This document shows positions 1-5,277 of a DNA stretch of 5,277 nt, one piece after another. Every line of letters starts with the position of its first letter. Positions within the stretch are counted from its first letter, which is position 1. The DNA is taken from positions 1 through 5,277 of the forward strand of contig JAJYIN010000148.1 in NCBI GenBank assembly GCA_021790075.1, in the 5' to 3' direction. A program made the position numbers and the translations under genes. This stretch comes from Actinomycetes bacterium (GTDB lineage: Bacteria; Actinomycetota; Thermoleophilia; BMS3ABIN01). Under the pieces are notes generated by a model that saw nothing but the letters and a program-made list of their open reading frames with translations, did not search any database and was not told where the DNA came from.

Positions 1-637
1 ATCTGTGATGGTGCCGGACGGCCTCGCCGGGCAGACCGCCAGCTTCGTGGAAGCCAAACTGCGCGAGGTCGGCCTCAATCCCAACCGCCAGCCGGATACA
101 TACTCCAGCACGGTGGCAGAGGGCAACGTCATCTCAGTCGATCCGGCTTCAGGGACCCCTGTGCAAAAAGGGTCAGCTGTCAAGTACGTGGTCAGCAAGG
201 GTCCGGCGCCTCCCAAGGTCGTTACGGTGCCCGATGTGACCGGGCTCAGCGTGGGCGACGCCTCCAGCAAGCTGAGCCAGGCGGGTCTGGCCCTGGGAAG
301 CACCAGCGAGAAATACTCGGACTCGGTGCCTTCCGGGGAGATTATCAGCCAGAATCCGGCGGCCGGCTCCCAGGCCAACCAGGGCTCTTCGGTCAATGTG
401 GTGGCCAGCAAGGGGCCCCAGCCGTCGCCCCAGGTGACGGTGCCCAGTGTCCAGGGCCAGACGGCGGGGCAGGCAGCCGCCACTCTGGGCGCCGCCGGGC
501 TGGCGCTGGGAAATATCACCAAGCAGCCGTCACTGTCGGTTCCGGTCGGGCACATCATCAGCCAGAATCCGGCCGCCGGGACCAAGGTCGACCCGGGCTC
601 GTCCGTGGATGTGGTGGTGAGCACCGGGCCGGATTAA
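1..637 (+). CDS. PASTA-repeat protein, C-terminal part (5'-truncated; probable Ser/Thr kinase sensor tail)
   Basis: The reading frame is already open at the left edge (first full codon at 2) and ends with TAA at 635-637, so the start lies outside the window. The visible 211 residues are three tandem PASTA domains, at about nt 2-205, 218-418 and 431-631. Each begins with a VPD/VPS motif, has an A..L...GL helix, and ends with a NPAAG/DPASG turn and a V..VVS.GP strand. Short Pro-rich linkers separate them, and the protein stops two residues after the last STGP. PASTA domains bind muropeptides or beta-lactams outside the cell. They form the C-terminal tail of PknB/StkP/PrkC kinases and of some penicillin-binding proteins. 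No kinase or transpeptidase residues are visible, so the choice of kinase is inference from the repeat number and the C-terminal position. The ATG/GTG codons near 5-10 are internal, because PASTA homology already begins there. Confidence 0.88.
   Translation, partial: SVMVPDGLAGQTASFVEAKLREVGLNPNRQPDTYSSTVAEGNVISVDPASGTPVQKGSAVKYVVSKGPAPPKVVTVPDVTGLSVGDASSKLSQAGLALGSTSEKYSDSVPSGEIISQNPAAGSQANQGSSVNVVASKGPQPSPQVTVPSVQGQTAGQAAATLGAAGLALGNITKQPSLSVPVGHIISQNPAAGTKVDPGSSVDVVVSTGPD
344..573 (+). repeat. Tandem PASTA-encoding repeat, 213-nt period
   Basis: The second and third PASTA domains share a 17-nt identical stretch, ATCAGCCAGAATCCGGC, at 344-360 and 557-573. The offset is exactly 213 nt (71 codons), and both copies encode the turn ISQNPAAG. 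The first PASTA domain has the diverged equivalent ISVDPASG. This suggests that repeats two and three came from a more recent internal duplication, or are kept alike by gene conversion. Confidence 0.6.
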
Positions 638-717
638 CCCGGGAACAGAGGCAGGGTGAGGCGCCGGGCAGCAGAAAGCCCGCCTTGCATAATGACTGTT
701 TGATTGAGCGCAAATGA

Positions 718-748
718 AGGCGCCGGCCCCCTGCGGGGGCCGGCGCCT
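718..748. terminator. Bidirectional intrinsic terminator between convergent genes
   Basis: A perfect 14-bp stem pairs AGGCGCCGGCCCCC (718-731) with its complement (735-748) around a TGC loop. It lies 81 nt after the stop of the PASTA gene (plus strand) and about 50 nt after the stop of the rhodanese gene (minus strand). The T-tracts are weak on both sides (CTCTTTGCT on plus, TCATTTGCGC on minus), so termination would depend mainly on the very GC-rich stem. The position between two converging genes supports the call. Confidence 0.75.
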
Positions 749-797
749 CTTTGCTGCGGATGCCGGACACGGGCCCGGCTTTGCCATAATCGAACGC

Positions 798-1889
798 CTA
801 ACTGCCGTCCGGCGTCGCTCCGGTCACGACCGGGAACGTATGCTTGTCGGCGGCGGTGAACTGCCTGCCGACCGTGTTGTTCCAGGTGGCGATGTCGAAG
901 CCAAGAGCCCCCGTGTTGAACTTGCTCTGGTCGATGTTGAGCAGGTTCAGCCCGACCGCCACGAACTCCTCCGTGTACTGGTTGTCACCGACAACGAGGA
1001 TCTGCTTGGCCGTGCTGATCTTCTTCAGGTTTGGATAAGTGCCGTTTTCCTGGTTGAACATCGTCTTGTAATCGACGTTGACCGCGCCGGGCATGTGGCC
1101 CTTGGCGTATTCATCGGCGCTGCGGATGTCGATGACGGTGTAGTCGCTGAGCGGTTTGTCTTTGACCGTCTGCGCGCCCTTGTCGATGTTCAGCCGGCCG
1201 GGCATGTCGGCGAGCACTGCCTGGGCCTGCTTCTGGAAATCATTGGTCACCGACGGCAGCGAGGCGCTCGCGGCCGGCTGGTTGGCCTTTGTTTCCAGAG
1301 GGTACGTGTTGTTGTAGGTCGGCGGTGTTTCCACCGAGTTGTATCCCATCATGCCCCAGTCCAGGCCGACGATCTTGGGCGCCGGCGTGCCCAGCTGGCC
1401 CGACTGCGCCAGCTCATAAAGGACCGGCATATCGATGCTCTGGGTGTGGGCCGTATAGCAGTGGACCACGATGGTCTTGTCCGCATGGCTGGCCAGCGCC
1501 GTGCTGATCTTGCTGACGTTGGCCGGGTCGGCCACCTTGCGGAAGGGCACATTGATGGCTCCCTTGATGTGGCCTGGCGACTTGGCGCTCGCATTGGCAT
1601 AGTCGGTCTCATCCCTGACGTCGAGGACCAGGGGGTCGTTATTCGGATTGCCATCGGTGAGGATGGTGTTGAGCTCGGTGGGGCTCATGGGTTTGACGCT
1701 CGGCGAGTTGAGGAATTCGGTCATCATCTTCGCCGTTTTGTCAAAATTGGTTTGCTGCGCTGCTGTCGCCGTTGTCCCGGCGGTCGTGCCCGTAGAGCCG
1801 CCGCAGCCCGCCGCCAGGACGACCAGCAGCAACGCCAGGGCGGCGGCCCCCGCCATCAGCAAAGCCTTGATTATTCTGTTTCTGCTCAT
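798..1889 (-). CDS. Rhodanese-domain lipoprotein (tandem rhodanese, second domain catalytically dead)
   Basis: This is a complete 363-residue protein (ATG at 1889, TAG at 798-800). Residues 1-28 form a lipoprotein signal: charged MSRNR, a hydrophobic core and LAAGC with the lipidation cysteine at C29. A Ser/Thr/Ala-rich linker follows. Rhodanese domain 1 (about 62-190) has the LVLDVRDETDY strand, the CH2A-like GHIKGAINVP motif and an active-site loop VVHCYTAHTQS with catalytic C144. Domain 2 (about 225-345) has TVIDIRSADEY and GHMPGAVNV, but its loop reads VVGDNQYTEE with no cysteine. Rhodaneses move sulfane sulfur through a cysteine persulfide, and this one would act on the outer face of the membrane. 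In classical two-domain thiosulfate sulfurtransferases the N-terminal domain is the inactive one, so the order here is reversed. The loop of domain 1 also lacks the usual Arg (CxxGxR type), so the substrate is uncertain. A GTG start at 2006 in the same frame would add 39 non-signal residues and is disfavoured. The gene appears monocistronic. Confidence 0.9.
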   Translation of the reverse strand: MSRNRIIKALLMAGAAALALLLVVLAAGCGGSTGTTAGTTATAAQQTNFDKTAKMMTEFLNSPSVKPMSPTELNTILTDGNPNNDPLVLDVRDETDYANASAKSPGHIKGAINVPFRKVADPANVSKISTALASHADKTIVVHCYTAHTQSIDMPVLYELAQSGQLGTPAPKIVGLDWGMMGYNSVETPPTYNNTYPLETKANQPAASASLPSVTNDFQKQAQAVLADMPGRLNIDKGAQTVKDKPLSDYTVIDIRSADEYAKGHMPGAVNVDYKTMFNQENGTYPNLKKISTAKQILVVGDNQYTEEFVAVGLNLLNIDQSKFNTGALGFDIATWNNTVGRQFTAADKHTFPVVTGATPDGS

Positions 1890-2071
1890 TATCTTCTTTG
1901 CTCCTTTCAATTGTCCGGCATCATGAGTCAGAAAAATCAGATCCCTGGAGCTCAGGGTGGAATCATGACGCGAGAAAGCAATATGACGATGGAATACAAG
2001 ATCCACCTCCCCGGTGAGTGTTGCGTATACGAGCGCCCAAAAAGGGCTAAACGGAAGCCAATTGGTTCTAT
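1890..2071 (-). promoter_or_regulatory. Long 5' leader of the rhodanese gene with possible leader peptide and hairpin
   Basis: If the promoter at 2078-2106 is used, the mRNA carries a leader of about 180 nt. Inside it GGGGAGG (2013-2007) lies 7 nt before a TTG at 1999, which opens a 15-codon frame, MYSIVILLSRVMIPP, ending with TGA at 1954-1952. That stop falls inside the left arm of a small hairpin, CCCTG-AGCTC-CAGGG (1957-1943 on the minus strand). ATCTGATTTTT follows a few bases later. The arrangement resembles an attenuator, but the stem is only 5 bp and the start is TTG, so function is speculative. Confidence 0.3.
1901..1908 (-). promoter_or_regulatory. Ribosome binding site of the rhodanese lipoprotein gene
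   Basis: On the minus strand GAAAGGAG (1908 down to 1901) is followed by an 11-nt spacer and the ATG at 1889. This strong Shine-Dalgarno match places translation start directly before the lipoprotein signal peptide and decides against the upstream in-frame GTG at 2006. Confidence 0.8.
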
Positions 2072-2077
2072 TAGATA

Positions 2078-2106
2078 TTTATATTACTTGCAGGCGGAAA
2101 TTTCAA
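2078..2106 (-). promoter_or_regulatory. Sigma-70-type promoter for the rhodanese gene
   Basis: Read on the minus strand, a -35 box TTGAAA (2106-2101) and a -10 box TATAAA (2083-2078) are separated by exactly 17 nt. Each box matches five of six consensus positions. The site sits in the AT-richest part of the intergenic region and points at the rhodanese gene, with a predicted transcription start near 2071. Confidence 0.65.
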
Positions 2107-2113
2107 TTTTTCC

Positions 2114-2186
2114 AGGGACGGTGGGGTCAGTTTTTTTCGTTTCCAGCCTGCTTCCAGCACCCCCTGTCCATTTCTTTCCAGGCTGG
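2114..2186. repeat. Possible remnant of a REP/IS200-like element end with inverted repeat
   Basis: GGGACGGTGGGGTCAG followed by seven T (2116-2138) resembles, from memory, the GGGGTCAG- or GGGGACAG-type sequences found beside Y1/REP-associated transposases. CCCCCTGTCCATTT (2160-2173) looks like the opposite orientation of a GGACAGGGG motif. An 8-bp inverted repeat, CCAGCCTG/CAGGCTGG (2143-2150 and 2179-2186), encloses part of this. There is no transposase gene, so it would be a remnant at most. Confidence 0.25.
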
Positions 2187-2270
2187 CCGGCGGCAGTCAG
2201 TCCCCAGACGCTGGCTCCGTGCCGCACGACGGCCCCGGCCCCCAGAAGCCGCCCAGGAAGATCTGGGATG

Positions 2271-2320
2271 ATTTAATTTCAGCAAATCATGTCTGCCTGT
2301 TCGGCAACGCTGAATTAAAT
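2271..2320. repeat. Nested inverted repeat in the divergent intergenic region
   Basis: ATTTAATTTCAGC (2271-2283) is the reverse complement of GCTGAATTAAAT (2309-2320) except for one extra T. The 25-nt interior contains a second hairpin, TGCC-TGTTC-GGCA (2294-2306). It lies far upstream of both genes. It could be a cruciform, a protein-binding site or part of a decayed mobile element, and no downstream T-run supports a terminator. Confidence 0.55.
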
Positions 2321-2338
2321 TCCTCTATTTGCGACAAA

Positions 2339-2368
2339 ATACAACCTTTCCCGAACCGGGATACAACC
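2339..2368. promoter_or_regulatory. Direct repeat ATACAACC x2, candidate regulator site
   Basis: ATACAACC occurs at 2339-2346 and again at 2361-2368, 22 bp apart, which is about two helical turns. A 5-bp hairpin, TCCCG-AAC-CGGGA (2349-2361), lies between the copies. The pair ends 9 bp before the -35 box of the rightward promoter candidate (about -74 to -45 from its predicted start), where an activator would bind. No regulator is encoded here, and an 8-bp repeat can arise by chance. Confidence 0.3.
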
Positions 2369-2377
2369 AAAGAAGGA

Positions 2378-2406
2378 TTGTCCGGGCGGCAACAAGCCGT
2401 TACTAT
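2378..2406 (+). promoter_or_regulatory. Candidate promoter for the large secreted-protein gene
   Basis: TTGTCC (2378-2383) and TACTAT (2401-2406) are separated by 17 nt, with four of six consensus matches each. The predicted transcription start near 2413 gives a 5' UTR of about 70 nt before the GTG start. It is weaker than the opposing promoter, so it may need an activator. Confidence 0.4.
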
Positions 2407-2484
2407 CCGCTTGCCCCAATTACCCCTCTCACAAATGGTCATTTTGTCAAGTATTTATTTGGAAAGGGTGGGGTGGGGGCTTTG

Positions 2485-5277
2485 GTGCGTTCCTGGTTCT
2501 GTTCTTGCCGGCTCCGGCATGGGGCTATGTTATCGTTCCTTCTGGTGGCGATGGGGCTGTTGTTATGGCCGGCGCCGCCGGCGCGCGCGGCTGCGGGCGA
2601 CGAATGGGTCACGAGCGCGGACTCGCGGGTTTCGGCTGTCTGCCCGTCGCCGCAGCAGCGCCCGGATATTTCCGGCGACACGGTGGTCTGGCAAGACCAG
2701 CGCGGCGGGCGCGACCGCATATTCATGAAGAAGCTGTCCAGCCGCGAGCCGGAGCGGGTGCTGGATGAGAGCGCTAATTATCAGTCTTTCCCGGTTATCG
2801 ACGGCAATCTGGTGGTATGGGAACGGCTCGTTTCCCGGCCCGGCGATGGCCTCGCTTACCAGGTCGAATACATGCGCCTGGGGGAAGGTTGCCCGGGCAG
2901 CCCCGGCTGCACCCGGGTGGTTCCAGGCTATTTGAACCGGTGGACTGTGCCGGCGGTATCGGGCAGCCGTATCGTCTGGGCGGACATCCGGAACGGCAGC
3001 CGGGATGTTATCATGTTCGACGTTGACAGCGGCGCGGAACAGGTTATCGCGGGTGGCCCCGGAGACCAGGTCGAGCCGGCAATTGACGGCAATCTGGTGG
3101 CATGGATTGCCAACAGCGACTACAGCCTGGGCACGCCAAGAGTCAACGACCTTTACGTCCTGGATCTGGATACGGGCATGACCCGGCAGCTGACATTCGA
3201 CGCCGGCAAAAACCTCCAGCAGCAGCCGGCTGTCAGCGGTAGCAGGATAGCGTTTCGCCAGCAGGCGTCCCTGGGGTCACCAGACAAGTCCGGCATCTGG
3301 ATCATGGACCTGGCTGAGCCGGCCGGGGCAGCCCGCATGGTCAGCCATGGAAACGGAGCGGAGATAAACCCTGACATCGACGGTGACCTTATCACATGGG
3401 AAGTCATGGCGCGGACGGATGTAATCTGGCTGCAAGACCTGTCGACCGGCGTCAGCCAGAAGCTGTCCCAAGCCACGGCATATGCAGGGGTGCCCGCCAT
3501 TTCCGGCAGCGATGTGGTTTGGCAGGACGACCGGGAAGGCCTCCGGGCCATTTACCACAACCGCCTGGGAGACCGGGCCCGCACACTGGCGGAGCGTTAC
3601 AGGCCTGAACTACACTTCAGGCACGATATCAATGGCGGCAGCCGGGACGATTTCGAACCGCGGACCGTCGACATCCTGCTGGACGTTCCCGGCACGCGCC
3701 TGCTAAGAGCGGACGGGGATCCTGTTGAGGGGCCGACGCCACAGACGCTGGCGGCGAACACCGGCGGCGATAACTACCTGGATCTTCCCGGCAGCCCCGC
3801 CAACCCCCTGCACGATTACGCCGGCGACTACCTGGGTCAGCTGGGCCGCAAGCCGGACGGTTATCCCGTGACGGCATACAGCCGCGTTGTGCCCAACGCC
3901 GAGGGATCGGGCAAGACCGCCATCCAGTACTGGCTCTGTTATTACTACAACAACTGGTACAACAATCATGAGGGGGACTGGGAGATGGTGGAGGTCATCC
4001 TGGACGGCGGGCTCGAGCCCGAAATTGCCGCCTACTCCCAGCATGCAAAGGCCTTCCGGAAGTACTGGCAGGAAGATGGCCTTCACAGGAACGGCACGCA
4101 CCCGATCGTCTATGTGGCCGAGGGCTCCCACGCCAATTACTTTGGCAACGGTTTCTTCCGCGGGATGCACACATCGGGAGACCAGACGGGCGACCGCTCC
4201 TCCACCATGCCGGCAATCGACATGCAGGAACTGGCCGGCGGCTGGGCTGCTTACGCCGGGCATTGGGGTCAGCCCTCCGCCTGGTACATGCCGCATGTCG
4301 ACAGCGGCCCTCCCGGGCCCGCTTTCCAGCCAGCCAATCCCGACAACGGGCGTTACCCCTGGCAGGAACCGCTGGGTTGGGCCGGCGTCGAGACCAAGGG
4401 CTATGACAATGACGTGATCGTGGAGGCGGGCGGCGCTGAGCCAAACCTATATGACAGCCGCGGCAACCATACCGGCAGGAATGCCGCGGGGGTGATCGAA
4501 TCGCAGGTGCCGGGTTCGGAGTATTTCGAGCGCCCCGGCGACGGCTCCAGGAACATAGTCGTCCATAACGCCGACGTGAACGCCGGCCTGCGGCTGGAGA
4601 TCGTACCCGCCGGCTCCGCGACCGGCCAGCCGCCCGCTTCCCTCAGGGTTCAGGCTCCCGATTTCCAGGGAAACAGAATCAACCGGCTGTCATTCTCCGG
4701 ACTGGCCTTGCCGCCCGGGTCCAGAGCGGCGCTGGCGGTGACGCCGGCGGGAGTTGCCTGCCTCGATCTTGACAGCGATGGGGACGGCGAGTCCGAGCAG
4801 TCGTTCGCACCGGGTTCAGAGGACTCCGTCATGCTTGATTTCACGCCGCCGGCCGCGGTCACCGATCTGACGGCCTCGCGCCCGGCCGGCTCCAGCGTCA
4901 CGCTTTCCTGGACCGCCCCCGGGGATGACGGGAACGCAGGCGCGGCCGGCCATTACGAGCTGCGGTACTCCACGTCACCCATTACCACGGAAAACTGGAC
5001 GGACGCCGTCAGGGTGGGCGGCGTGCCGGCGCCGCGGGAGGCTGGGGCACAGGAGGAAACCACCGTCACCGGCCTTGACTCCGGGACTGTGTATTACTTT
5101 GCCGTCCAGGCGCGCGATGAGGCCTGGCAGGCGTCGCCCCTGTCCAACCTGGTCAGCGCCGCCGCCGCCGGGCCGGCCCTGACCTGGTCCGGGAAGCGGT
5201 CATACTGGGCCGGCTGGGTTGACTATACCAACGGCGTGCTCACAGTGGACTATGCCCTTGGCAACCAGGGCGGTGAC
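2485..5277 (+). CDS. Large secreted protein: TolB-like propeller, Vps62-like domain, FN3 (3'-truncated)
   Basis: This frame is open from the TGA at 2311-2313 to the right edge, with 931 codons visible and no stop. Numbering is from GTG 2485. Residues 1-37 form a signal peptide (Arg-rich start, LLVAMGLLLW core, cleavage near ARAAA). Residues about 41-368 hold seven propeller repeats of the form P.I.G..VVW.D.R.G...I, with the Pro at 60, 103, 156, 198, 248, 296 and 337. A CPGSPGC loop (C136, C142) may form a disulfide. Residues about 369-632 resemble the Vps62/DUF946 family: ERYRPELHF entry, YYYNNWYNNHEGDWE (HEGDWE at 495-500), SQH at 518-520, GSHANY at 547-552, GHWG at 592-595 and GPPGP at 608-612. 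DLDSDGDGE (761-769) looks like a Ca-binding loop. Residues about 788-892 are a fibronectin type III domain. The tail AGWVDYTNGVLTVDYALGN may begin another beta-sandwich. The GTG at 2473 and ATG at 2527 are alternative starts. GTG 2485 has GGTGG 8 nt upstream and leaves a positively charged n-region. The role is unknown, possibly cell-surface or extracellular binding or hydrolysis. Confidence 0.85.
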   Translation, partial: MRSWFCSCRLRHGAMLSFLLVAMGLLLWPAPPARAAAGDEWVTSADSRVSAVCPSPQQRPDISGDTVVWQDQRGGRDRIFMKKLSSREPERVLDESANYQSFPVIDGNLVVWERLVSRPGDGLAYQVEYMRLGEGCPGSPGCTRVVPGYLNRWTVPAVSGSRIVWADIRNGSRDVIMFDVDSGAEQVIAGGPGDQVEPAIDGNLVAWIANSDYSLGTPRVNDLYVLDLDTGMTRQLTFDAGKNLQQQPAVSGSRIAFRQQASLGSPDKSGIWIMDLAEPAGAARMVSHGNGAEINPDIDGDLITWEVMARTDVIWLQDLSTGVSQKLSQATAYAGVPAISGSDVVWQDDREGLRAIYHNRLGDRARTLAERYRPELHFRHDINGGSRDDFEPRTVDILLDVPGTRLLRADGDPVEGPTPQTLAANTGGDNYLDLPGSPANPLHDYAGDYLGQLGRKPDGYPVTAYSRVVPNAEGSGKTAIQYWLCYYYNNWYNNHEGDWEMVEVILDGGLEPEIAAYSQHAKAFRKYWQEDGLHRNGTHPIVYVAEGSHANYFGNGFFRGMHTSGDQTGDRSSTMPAIDMQELAGGWAAYAGHWGQPSAWYMPHVDSGPPGPAFQPANPDNGRYPWQEPLGWAGVETKGYDNDVIVEAGGAEPNLYDSRGNHTGRNAAGVIESQVPGSEYFERPGDGSRNIVVHNADVNAGLRLEIVPAGSATGQPPASLRVQAPDFQGNRINRLSFSGLALPPGSRAALAVTPAGVACLDLDSDGDGESEQSFAPGSEDSVMLDFTPPAAVTDLTASRPAGSSVTLSWTAPGDDGNAGAAGHYELRYSTSPITTENWTDAVRVGGVPAPREAGAQEETTVTGLDSGTVYYFAVQARDEAWQASPLSNLVSAAAAGPALTWSGKRSYWAGWVDYTNGVLTVDYALGNQGGD

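Larger units (their letters stand above)
1890..2484. other. Divergent intergenic region (about 595 bp) without a supported gene
   Basis: No reading frame here shows protein-family features. The stretch holds the leftward promoter and leader, a possible REP-like remnant, a GC-rich patch (2184-2260), the nested inverted repeat, the ATACAACC pair and the rightward promoter. The parts at 2050-2110, 2270-2370 and 2430-2460 are clearly AT-richer than the flanking genes, as expected for regulatory DNA. Confidence 0.7.

Noticed and set aside
1890..2006. N-terminal extension of the rhodanese protein from GTG 2006
   Set aside because: The extra 39 residues would bury the signal peptide. GGGGAGG directly abuts that GTG with no spacer, whereas ATG 1889 has a well-placed GAAAGGAG.
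2033..2048. GCCC-AAAAA-GGGC palindrome in the rhodanese leader
   Set aside because: A 4-bp stem is too short to support a structural or regulatory claim.
2241..2267. CCCAGA/TCTGGG inverted repeat as a terminator
   Set aside because: The stem is only 6 bp with a 15-nt loop, there is no T-run, and no gene ends nearby.
714..2276. A 520-codon plus-strand reading frame
   Set aside because: It runs antisense over the rhodanese gene, its first part translates the terminator hairpin, and its product is a low-complexity Arg/Val-rich sequence without family features. The minus-strand frame has a lipobox, two rhodanese domains and a strong ribosome binding site.
2219..2728. A 169-codon plus-strand reading frame across the intergenic region into the large gene
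   Set aside because: It crosses the inverted repeat and promoter elements, ends in Arg-rich low complexity, and conflicts with the signal peptide and first propeller repeat in the other phase.
3703..4296. A 197-codon minus-strand reading frame
   Set aside because: It is the mirror of the Vps62-like coding region, produced by high third-position GC. It has no recognisable domain, and the plus frame encodes clear motifs here.
3887..4417. A 176-codon plus-strand reading frame in another phase
   Set aside because: It overlaps the HEGDWE/GSHANY region of the large gene out of frame and gives a Pro/Thr/Arg-rich sequence typical of a shifted GC-rich frame.
2527..5277. ATG 2527 as the start of the large secreted protein
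   Set aside because: The only nearby purine run (GGGG) is 2-3 nt from the ATG, and the signal peptide would lack any positive charge. It remains possible, but GTG 2485 is better supported.

Overview
The window is GC-rich bacterial DNA that reads like a chromosomal segment of a high-GC lineage with a Gram-positive type of envelope. A deep-branching Actinomycetota is my best guess, at low confidence. The hints are PASTA repeats, a rhodanese lipoprotein with a strong AAAGGAG ribosome binding site, GTG start usage and strong third-position GC. There is no rRNA, tRNA, CRISPR array or intact transposase.

Layout. (1) 1-637, plus strand: the 3' end of a gene for a PASTA-repeat protein, probably the extracellular sensor tail of a PknB/StkP-type Ser/Thr kinase, less likely of a penicillin-binding protein. 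(2) 638-797: a convergent intergenic gap with one perfect 14-bp hairpin that can terminate both flanking genes. (3) 798-1889, minus strand: a complete lipoprotein with two rhodanese domains. The N-terminal domain keeps its catalytic cysteine and the C-terminal domain has lost it. (4) 1890-2484: a divergent, AT-richer regulatory region of about 600 bp. It holds a near-consensus sigma-70 promoter reading left (TTGAAA-17-TATAAA), a leader of about 180 nt, a nested inverted repeat, an 8-bp direct repeat and a weaker promoter reading right. (5) 2485-5277, plus strand: a reading frame open to the right edge (931 codons visible) for a large secreted protein. It has a signal peptide, seven TolB-like propeller repeats, a Vps62/DUF946-like domain, a Ca-binding-like Asp loop, a fibronectin type III domain and the beginning of one more domain.

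All three proteins are predicted to act outside the membrane, as a peptidoglycan-binding sensor, a sulfur-transfer lipoprotein and a multidomain secreted protein. They lie in three separate transcription units, so a shared pathway is not implied. The most interesting item is the large right-hand gene: its fusion of a propeller with a Vps62-like domain is unusual, and no function can be assigned from sequence alone.
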